NCBI GenBank assembly: GCA_013817655.1
Contig: JACDCJ010000025.1
Coordinates: forward strand, 1-13,324
Direction: 5' to 3'
From: Actinosomnolentus pattersoniae (SeqCode)
GTDB taxonomy: Bacteria; Actinomycetota; UBA4738
Length of the DNA stretch: 13,324 nt
Shown: positions 8,813 to 13,324 of the stretch, in pieces
How the letters are laid out: each line of letters opens with the position of its first letter
How positions within the stretch are numbered: position 1 is the first letter of the stretch
Position numbers and translations under genes: made by a program
The notes under the pieces: generated by a model
Seen by the model: the letters and a program-made list of their open reading frames with translations, nothing else
What the model was told of the DNA's origin: nothing
The model's database searches: none

Positions 8813-9040
8813 ATGGACGAAGCGACCAGGCTGGCCGAGGCGACGGCGAGCCGTGACCCACTGGTGGGGCTTCGCGCGGTGGCCGCGCTGCGGAGGCTCC
8901 TCGAGCGGTTGGAGGCCCTGCAGGTTCGAAACGCTCGAAACCTCGGGTGGTCGTGGCGGGAGATTGCCGGCGAGCTCCGCGTGAGCAAGCAGGCCGTTCA
9001 CAAGAAACACGCGGAGCGCCGCCTGCTCCCCAGGAGGTAG
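8813..9040 (+). CDS. Small helix-turn-helix DNA-binding protein, probable autoregulator
   Basis: The 75-residue basic protein has a long amphipathic N-terminal helix (about 17-42, VGLRAVAALRRLLERLEAL). It is followed by a helix-turn-helix at about 46-66 reading WSWREIAGELRVSKQAVHKKH, similar to sigma-70 region 4 or MerR/Xre-type recognition helices. The terminus is Arg-rich. I chose the ATG at 8813 because starts at 8750 or 8798 lie upstream of or inside the promoter palindromes. There is no Shine-Dalgarno, as expected for a leaderless message. The gene ends 5 bp before the stand-alone Clp-N gene, so the two form an operon. In mycobacteria a similar HTH appears, as I recall, fused in front of a Clp-N domain in ClpC2, which suggests that the two proteins here act together. 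DNA binding is well supported; the target and any signal are inferred. Confidence 0.85.
   Translation: MDEATRLAEATASRDPLVGLRAVAALRRLLERLEALQVRNARNLGWSWREIAGELRVSKQAVHKKHAERRLLPRR
9032..9037 (+). promoter_or_regulatory. Strong ribosome binding site for the Clp-N gene
   Basis: A perfect AGGAGG ends just before the HTH gene's stop codon and lies 8 nt before the ATG at 9046. It fixes the start of the Clp-N protein, against a longer in-frame start at 8947, and predicts efficient translation relative to the leaderless upstream gene. Confidence 0.85.
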
Positions 9041-9045
9041 GAGCC

Positions 9046-9675
9046 ATGTTCGAACGGTTCACCTCGCCGGCTAGGGAGGCGGTCGTCCAGGCGCAGGCGG
9101 CTGCCAGAGATCTGCGGCACAACTACATCGGGACCGAGCACCTCCTCCTCGGCCTCGGTCTCACCAAGCAGAGCGTGGCGGAAAGAGTCCTCAGGGGTCT
9201 CGGTTTCGACGCCGGAAGCATCCGCGGCGGCATCGTCCGTGTCGTGGGAGAGGGGCCGACCACTTCGATCCGCACCGGGGACGCCGAGGCCCTGCGCTCG
9301 ATCGGCATCGACATCGATGAGATTCGGCGCCGCACGGAGGAGGCGTTCGGGCCGGGTGCGCTGGACCGGCCGCTGGCCGTGCGCCGTTGGAGCCTCCGGG
9401 GGCGCCGCACCTCCAGATGCATACCCACCTCGGGCCACATCCCCTTCACATGCCGGGCCAAGAAGGTGATGGAGCTCTCGCTCCGAGAAGCCCTGCGCCT
9501 CGGTCACAGGTACATCGGGACCGAGCACATCCTCCTCGCGCTCGTTCGAGAGGGCGAGGGCCTGGCTGCCTGCCTGCTCCAAGAGAGCGGGGCCTCGGCG
9601 GAACGGGTGAGGACCGCCGTGCTCGACGCGCTGCGGGAACCGAACACCTCGGGTCCGCCACTCGAGGGCGCCTGA
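9046..9675 (+). CDS. Stand-alone double Clp-N domain protein without ATPase (ClpC2-like)
   Basis: The 209-residue protein is made of two Clp-N repeats, 1-65 (MFERFTSPAREAVV, HNYIGTEHLLLGL) and about 129-197 (GHIPFTCRAKKVMELSLREA, YIGTEHILLALVREGEG). They are split by a roughly 60-residue insert with a GIDIDEIRRR helix and an Arg-rich patch. There is no AAA domain, so it cannot unfold proteins. The ligand-contact positions of the ClpC N-domain are kept: F2, R10, E31 and F134 (equivalent to F80). It could bind the same substrates, adaptors or antibiotics as ClpC, or modify ClpC activity. Mycobacterial ClpC2, as I recall, shields cells from cyclomarin in this way. It is in an operon with the upstream HTH gene. 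The second repeat is close to ClpC's in DNA as well as protein, which suggests origin from clpC. Structure is clear; role is inferred. Confidence 0.9.
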   Translation: MFERFTSPAREAVVQAQAAARDLRHNYIGTEHLLLGLGLTKQSVAERVLRGLGFDAGSIRGGIVRVVGEGPTTSIRTGDAEALRSIGIDIDEIRRRTEEAFGPGALDRPLAVRRWSLRGRRTSRCIPTSGHIPFTCRAKKVMELSLREALRLGHRYIGTEHILLALVREGEGLAACLLQESGASAERVRTAVLDALREPNTSGPPLEGA

Positions 9676-9682
9676 AGAGCCC

Positions 9683-9718
9683 GCTCCGAAGCCGGCCGCC
9701 CAACCGACACATCGGAGC
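9683..9718 (+). other. Inverted repeat between the Clp-N gene and radA
   Basis: GCTCCGA (9683-9689) and TCGGAGC (9712-9718) could form a 7-bp stem with a 22-nt loop, starting eight bases after the Clp-N stop codon. There is no T-run, so it is at best a weak terminator or a regulatory element. Confidence 0.3.
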
Positions 9719-9745
9719 AGGTCAGGCCGTGTCACTGCCCATCCC

Positions 9746-9751
9746 TAAGGT
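9746..9751 (+). promoter_or_regulatory. TAAGGT box before radA: leaderless -10 or ribosome binding site
   Basis: TAAGGT fits the actinobacterial -10 pattern TANNNT and lies 6 bp before the GTG start, the right distance for a leaderless transcript. The same bases, TAAGG, could instead be a moderate Shine-Dalgarno with 7-nt spacing. No convincing -35 box is seen, so sequence alone does not decide. Confidence 0.35.
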
Positions 9752-9757
9752 CTTCCC

Positions 9758-11098
9758 GTGGGCAAGGTGAAAAGGCTGTTCGTCTGCTCGTCGTGCGAGC
9801 ATCCGGCCGGGCAGTGGTCGGGCAAGTGCTCCTCCTGCGGAGCGTGGGGGACCGTCGGCGAACATCCGGCAGGATCGGGGGCCCGGGCTGTGGCGGGTGC
9901 ACGACCACTTCGCATCGCCACCCTGGCCCCGGATCCCGAGGAGCACCGAATCTCGACAGGGTTTCCCGGTCTCGACCGGGTCGTAGGCGGGGGGCTCGTT
10001 CCTGGATCGACGCTCCTCCTGGCGGGGGCGCCCGGCATCGGCAAGTCGACCCTTCTCCTCCAGCTGGCGTCGCGCTTGAGCCGAGCCGGGCACTCCTGTC
10101 TGGTCGCTTCCGGGGAGGAAGCGCGAGGCCAGGTGGCCGCGCGGGCCCGCCGGCTCGGGCTTCCGGGCGAGGACCTGGGCTACGTGCCGGGCCGGGACCT
10201 GGAAGAGGTGCTCGAGTCGGCCCGCTTCCGTGGTCCCTCAGTTCTGATCGTGGACTCCGTTCAGACGATCAGGAACGCGGAGTCCGAGTCCCTCCCGGGT
10301 GGTCCGGGCCAGGTCCGGACATGTGCGGACGCGCTCATCGGGCTCGCGAAGGAACGAGACATGACCCTCATCCTCGCGGGGCACGTGACCAAGGACGGGG
10401 ACGTCGCCGGGCCACGTACGTTGGAGCACGCCGTGGACGTCGTGCTGACGTTCGAGGGTGACCCACGGTCGGGCTTGCGGGTACTTACGGCGGGCAAGAA
10501 CCGCTTCGGACCCGAAGGCGAGGTTGCCTGGTTCGACATGCGGCCTTCGGGCTTGGTCGAGACGGACGCCGGCCCTCGCATCGGCGACGGATCCGTCGAA
10601 CCGGGATGCGCAACCACCCTCACGCTCGCCGGGAGGCGGGCGCTCGCTGTTGAGGTGCAAGCCCTCGTGATGCCCACCAACGGTCCCGCTCGCCGACAGG
10701 TGAGCGGACTCGACCCTCGGCGCTTTCATATCCTCTCTGCCGTCACGGATCGGGTGTTCCGGCTGAACCTAACCGGCGCGGAGCTGTTCGGGGCGTCGAC
10801 CGGTGGCCTTCATCTGGACGATCCCGGGACCGACCTGGCCATCGTCGCGGCGCTCGCTTCTGCCGGATCGGGGAATGCGCCACCTCAGAGCGTTGGGTTC
10901 GTCGGCGAGGTGTCTCTGACCGGCACGGTGCGCGACGTCGCCGGCATGGATCAACGCATCGCGACGGCAGCCTCCGCGGGCCTCGACGAGCTGATCGTTG
11001 GGCCTGTCGGATCGGTCCCGCACCGGATCGGGGACGGGGTGCGCGTCCGCCCGGTGCGCCACGTCCGAGAGGCGCTCTCATGGATGGGCGCTCCGTAG
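9758..11098 (+). CDS. radA: DNA repair protein RadA
   Basis: RadA is a RecA-like ATPase that drives branch migration during recombinational repair. The 446-residue product starts with a four-cysteine zinc finger (C10, C13, C24, C27: FVCSSCE ... GKCSSCGAW). A RecA-type core follows, with Walker A GAPGIGKST at 90-98, Walker B VLIVDSVQT, and the RadA-specific KNRFG motif at 247-251. The C-terminal part is the Lon-like S5-fold domain (LNLTGAELFG, DLAIVAALASA, VGFVGEVSLTG). Length is normal. The GTG at 9758 is used because the zinc finger begins only nine residues later; a GTG at 9767 is a possible alternative. In many actinobacteria disA, for the c-di-AMP synthase that RadA inhibits, lies next to radA; here it is missing and carD follows after 121 bp. 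Confidence 0.96.
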   Translation: MGKVKRLFVCSSCEHPAGQWSGKCSSCGAWGTVGEHPAGSGARAVAGARPLRIATLAPDPEEHRISTGFPGLDRVVGGGLVPGSTLLLAGAPGIGKSTLLLQLASRLSRAGHSCLVASGEEARGQVAARARRLGLPGEDLGYVPGRDLEEVLESARFRGPSVLIVDSVQTIRNAESESLPGGPGQVRTCADALIGLAKERDMTLILAGHVTKDGDVAGPRTLEHAVDVVLTFEGDPRSGLRVLTAGKNRFGPEGEVAWFDMRPSGLVETDAGPRIGDGSVEPGCATTLTLAGRRALAVEVQALVMPTNGPARRQVSGLDPRRFHILSAVTDRVFRLNLTGAELFGASTGGLHLDDPGTDLAIVAALASAGSGNAPPQSVGFVGEVSLTGTVRDVAGMDQRIATAASAGLDELIVGPVGSVPHRIGDGVRVRPVRHVREALSWMGAP

Positions 11099-11148
11099 CC
11101 CGGGCGGCAGCCGGCCCCCCCACATGCCCCGTGACCAGCACTTTTGAT

Positions 11149-11178
11149 TTGCGGCGGCCGTCGGAGCCGTGTTACCCT
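11149..11178 (+). promoter_or_regulatory. Possible carD promoter
   Basis: The 121-bp gap between radA and carD contains TTGCGG (11149-11154) and TACCCT (11173-11178), 18 bp apart, a moderate match to actinobacterial sigma-A boxes. Transcription would begin near 11185 and leave a leader of about 35 nt. That leader includes the GGAGGGGG ribosome binding site (11208-11215) in front of the GTG start. An AT-rich patch TTTTGATTT lies just at the -35 region. Confidence 0.4.
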
Positions 11179-11219
11179 GGATTCGCGGAAGGTGATCGCT
11201 CCGATTCGGAGGGGGTGTC

Positions 11220-11705
11220 GTGTTCCACAAGGGAGACAGGGTTGTATATCCACACCACGGCGCTGCTGTCATAGAAGATCTCCAGGAACGCGAGATATCA
11301 GGACAAACGAAAACGTACTTCGTCCTTCGCCTGGCGCAGGGTGACCTGACCCTTATGGTTCCAGTCGACAACAGTCAACAGGTCGGTCTCCGGGAGATCT
11401 GCTCAAAGCGCGAGGTCAAGAAGGTATTCGACCTCCTCCGTGAGGAGGAGACGCATATGCCGACCAACTGGAGCAGGCGCTTCAAGACGAACGTCGAGAA
11501 GTTGCGGTCCGGCGATATCTTCCAGGTGGCCGAGGTAGTGCGAAACCTTTCCGTCCGCGAGCGGGACAAGGGTCTCTCGGCCGGGGAGAAGCGGATGCTC
11601 GCGAAGGCGCGCCAGATCCTGGTCTCCGAGCTCACTTTCGCGGTGGAGTCCGACGAGGAACACGCCGAGGCCATGCTCGACAAGGTCCTCGAGGAAGCTC
11701 ACTAG
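11220..11705 (+). CDS. carD: RNA polymerase-binding transcription regulator CarD
   Basis: CarD binds the RNA polymerase beta subunit and the upstream edge of the transcription bubble. It stabilises open complexes at rRNA and other housekeeping promoters. The 161-residue product has the N-terminal Tudor-like RNAP interaction domain (FHKGDRVVYPHHGAAVIEDL through about 60). The C-terminal helical DNA-binding domain carries the wedge tryptophan W84 in NWSRRFKTN, equivalent to W85 of the mycobacterial protein, then SGDIFQVAEVVRNL and LSAGEKRMLAKARQIL. The GTG start has a strong GGAGGGGG site 4 nt upstream and directly begins the conserved FHKGD. The first 30 codons are richer in A/T (TAT, ATA, TCA, ACA, AAA) than neighbouring genes. 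ispD follows 49 bp later, the usual actinobacterial order. Confidence 0.97.
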   Translation: MFHKGDRVVYPHHGAAVIEDLQEREISGQTKTYFVLRLAQGDLTLMVPVDNSQQVGLREICSKREVKKVFDLLREEETHMPTNWSRRFKTNVEKLRSGDIFQVAEVVRNLSVRERDKGLSAGEKRMLAKARQILVSELTFAVESDEEHAEAMLDKVLEEAH

Positions 11706-11741
11706 CTACACCCTCCCCCGCCAGCTGTCCTCTCCGGAGCG

Positions 11742-11747
11742 TAGGCT
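11742..11747 (+). promoter_or_regulatory. TAGGCT -10-like box before ispD
   Basis: TAGGCT fits TANNNT and ends 7 bp before the GTG start of ispD. No ribosome binding site lies at a useful distance (GGAG at 11735-11738 is 16 nt away). This suggests a leaderless ispD transcript inside or after the carD unit. The -35 region is not recognisable, so confidence is limited. Confidence 0.4.
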
Positions 11748-11754
11748 GACCGGC

Positions 11755-12516
11755 GTGGCGGACGGAAGCCGGGGCCCGAAAACCGTTGCCGCGCTGCTCC
11801 TCGCGGCCGGGTCCGGTGAGCGGCTTGGCGCGGGCGTCCCCAAGGCCTTCGCCGAGCTCGCGGGCGTTTCCCTGTTGGTGAGGTCGCTCCGCACGCTTCG
11901 CTCGTCCCTTTCGGTCGGCCCCATCGTCATCGTCGTCCCGGAAGGCTGGCTATCCGAAGCGGGGCGGGTGACGGCTGATTCGGGGATCGCCGGGGAGGTT
12001 GGCATCGTCAAGGGCGGGTCGACCCGGCGGGACTCCGTCGCTCGGGGCCTGGAGGCTCTGCACTCGCACCACGACGCCATCCTCTGCCACGATGCGGCCC
12101 GTCCGCTCGCCTCGGTCGACCTCGTCGATCGTGTGACCGAGCGCCTGTGGGCCTCCCGCCGTGGCCCCGCCGGCGCGGCCGAAGGCGCCGATGGGGTGGT
12201 GCCGATCGTTCCGAGCCGCGACACCATCAAGCGGGTACGAGGCGGCTGGGTCGTGGAGACAATCCCACGCGAGGAGCTCGGGCTCGTCCAGACCCCCCAG
12301 GCGTTCCGAGCCGAGGCGCTTCGCGAAGCTCACGCCCGGGCCCCGAGCGGCGAGGCGGCCTCGGACGACGCCGTGCTGCTGGAGGCTGCGGGGTTCCGTG
12401 TGGCGGTAGTGGACGGAGAGCGGTCCAATCTGAAAGTGACGACCGAGGAGGACCTCAGGATGGCAGAGCACATCCTCGGCACGGGCGGTGGGATTCTATG
12501 GAGCAGCCGCTCGTGA
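11755..12516 (+). CDS. ispD: 2-C-methyl-D-erythritol 4-phosphate cytidylyltransferase
   Basis: IspD joins MEP and CTP to CDP-ME in the non-mevalonate isoprenoid pathway. The 253-residue product has the nucleotide-binding loop LLAAGSGERLGAGVPKAF, with R23 and K30 matching the catalytic Arg and Lys of E. coli IspD (R20, K27). Also present are GGSTRRDSVARGL, CHDAARPL, a DTIKRV strand, QTPQAF, SDDAVLLEAAG and GERSNLKVTTEEDLRMAE. All active-site segments are intact. The start at GTG 11755 is 9 residues before the first conserved strand. The end overlaps ispF. The carD-ispD-ispF order is classic for Actinobacteria. Confidence 0.96.
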   Translation: MADGSRGPKTVAALLLAAGSGERLGAGVPKAFAELAGVSLLVRSLRTLRSSLSVGPIVIVVPEGWLSEAGRVTADSGIAGEVGIVKGGSTRRDSVARGLEALHSHHDAILCHDAARPLASVDLVDRVTERLWASRRGPAGAAEGADGVVPIVPSRDTIKRVRGGWVVETIPREELGLVQTPQAFRAEALREAHARAPSGEAASDDAVLLEAAGFRVAVVDGERSNLKVTTEEDLRMAEHILGTGGGILWSSRS

Positions 12517-12998
12517 CGGGAATTCGGGTTGGGCTCGGGCTGGACCTCCACCGACGCGGTGGCGACGGCCCGCTTTCGCTGGGGGGCGTCCGCTTCGAAG
12601 GTGAGCCCGGTTTGCTCGGCCACTCCGACGGCGACGTCCTCTGCCACGCGGTGGCCGACGCGCTCCTTGGGGCGGCGGGACTCGGGGACCTCGGCGAGCA
12701 CTTTCCAGATTCGGATCCGAAGCACCGGGGCCTACCCGGCCTGACGCTGCTCTCCCGCGTGGTCGAGATGCTGCGGGATGCGCGCCTCCGGCCCGACCGG
12801 TGCGACCTGACGGTTCTGGCGGAGCGCCCCCGCATCTCCCCGCGGCGTGAGGAGATCCGCGGGAACGTGGCGGCGGCGCTCGACGTTTCGCTGGACGCGG
12901 TCTCCGTCAAGGCGACGCGACCGGAGGGTCTCGGCCTCACGGGCGACGGCGCGGCATGCATCGCCGTGGCGACACTCGTGCCCGACCCGGGCCCGTGA
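12498..12998 (+). CDS. ispF: 2-C-methyl-D-erythritol 2,4-cyclodiphosphate synthase
   Basis: IspF cyclises CDP-ME 2-phosphate to MEcPP with loss of CMP; it is a homotrimer with a zinc at each site. Counting from ATG 12498 (166 residues), the zinc ligands D16, H18 and H50 are seen in GLGLDLH and GHSDGDVLCH. ADALLGAAGLGDLGEHFPD and KATRPEGLGLTGDG follow as in the family. Two starts are possible. ATG 12498 has GGTGG six bases upstream and overlaps ispD by 19 bp. GTG 12513 makes a 4-bp GTGA overlap with a GGAG nine bases upstream and gives 161 residues. Both lie before the first conserved strand. The 3' end overlaps the rlmB start by 4 bp. In many actinobacteria cysS lies between these genes; it is absent here. 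Confidence 0.95.
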   Translation: MEQPLVTGIRVGLGLDLHRRGGDGPLSLGGVRFEGEPGLLGHSDGDVLCHAVADALLGAAGLGDLGEHFPDSDPKHRGLPGLTLLSRVVEMLRDARLRPDRCDLTVLAERPRISPRREEIRGNVAAALDVSLDAVSVKATRPEGLGLTGDGAACIAVATLVPDPGP

Positions 12999-13324
12999 CG
13001 CTGGCGCTGGGCGGTCGTCGCGCCGTTATGGAGGCGCTCCGGTCTGCGCGAGCGGAACGGGTCCTGTGCGTGCGAGGCTCCAGGTCCACGGAGGGACTGC
13101 GCCAGGTGCTGCTGGAAGCGGAGCGCGCCGGAGTCCCCGTGGAGTGGGTCGACCGCGAGCGCGTGGAGTCACTCGAGGTCCGGGACGCCCAGGGAGTCGT
13201 CGCCATCGTCCGACCGCCTCGGGAGCTCGATGAGGGCGGACTCGCGCGCGTCTCGTCCGATCCGGCAGCGCTCCTGGTGATCCTGGACGGCATCACGGAT
13301 CCGCAGAACCTGGGCGCGTGCGCC
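12995..13324 (+). CDS. rlmB: TrmH/SpoU-family RNA 2'-O-methyltransferase, RlmB-like, 3' end missing
   Basis: RlmB methylates the ribose of a conserved guanosine (G2251 in E. coli numbering) in 23S rRNA. The 110 visible residues hold the N-terminal substrate-binding domain (LGGRRAVMEALRSARAERVL ... GVPVEWVDRERVESL ... QGVVAIVRP). The first SPOUT signature LVILDGITDPQNLGACA follows exactly at the window end. The usual His before QGVVA is Ala here (DAQGVVA). The SAM-binding knot lies beyond the window. The GTG at 12995 overlaps the ispF stop in a GTGA. The subfamily (RlmB rather than another TrmH-like enzyme) is inferred from the substrate domain and from the usual location downstream of ispF. 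Confidence 0.85.
   Translation, partial: MTLALGGRRAVMEALRSARAERVLCVRGSRSTEGLRQVLLEAERAGVPVEWVDRERVESLEVRDAQGVVAIVRPPRELDEGGLARVSSDPAALLVILDGITDPQNLGACA

Noticed and set aside
9361..9435. Frameshift in the Clp-N gene, because of the Arg-rich stretch
   Set aside because: The frame continues cleanly into an intact second Clp-N repeat, so the stretch is a real linker.
11706..11754. Terminator between carD and ispD
   Set aside because: Only a short self-complementary CTCCGGAG is present with no stem of useful length and no T-run.

Overview
The window is GC-rich, with third codon positions almost all G or C. It has frequent GTG starts and short start/stop overlaps. The gene order matches a well-known actinobacterial chromosomal block: folK, DUF2520, panC, coaX, lysS, clpC, radA, carD, ispD, ispF, rlmB. 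From memory, Mycobacterium tuberculosis carries the same genes between about Rv3606c and Rv3579c. Several members of that block are absent from their usual places: panD, lsr2, disA and cysS. An orphan lipoprotein and a two-gene HTH/Clp-N module are present instead. I read the window as a core chromosomal region of a probably deep-branching Actinomycetota. There is no mobile element, CRISPR array, rRNA or tRNA gene that I can support. All genes are on the + strand.

Region 1 (1-4459) is a tightly packed operon for cofactor synthesis and translation. It runs from the 3' part of folK through a Rossmann/DUF2520 dehydrogenase-like protein, panC and coaX to lysS. Junctions overlap by 4, 10 and 8 bp, or are 2 bp apart (panC/coaX), so translational coupling is likely. 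PanC and CoaX are the condensation and first kinase steps of the pantothenate-to-CoA route, and the DUF2520 protein may supply pantoate. Region 2 (4482-5873) holds a secreted lipoprotein related to amino-acid-type ABC transporter binding proteins, with no transporter partners nearby.

Region 3 (5874-9675) is a Clp locus. A 324-bp gap holds a TATAAT promoter element and a potentially structured leader of about 128 nt. It is followed by a full ClpC unfoldase and a terminator-like hairpin. Next comes a small helix-turn-helix protein whose promoter is built from two 16-bp palindromes, GTCAA-N6-TTGAC. One palindrome overlaps the -35 box and the other overlaps the -10 box, and the mRNA is predicted to be leaderless. 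Directly behind it lies a stand-alone double Clp-N protein with no ATPase domain. I think this pair is the most interesting system in the window: a possibly self-regulated ClpC substrate- or antibiotic-binding decoy, comparable to the fused HTH/Clp-N protein ClpC2 of mycobacteria.

Region 4 (9758-13324) has radA (DNA repair), carD (RNA polymerase regulator), ispD and ispF (isoprenoid precursors by the MEP route) and the 5' part of an rlmB/trmH-type rRNA methyltransferase cut by the window end. ispD/ispF overlap, and ispF/rlmB overlap by 4 bp. radA and ispD each have a TANNNT box 6-7 bp before their GTG start, so they may also give leaderless mRNAs.
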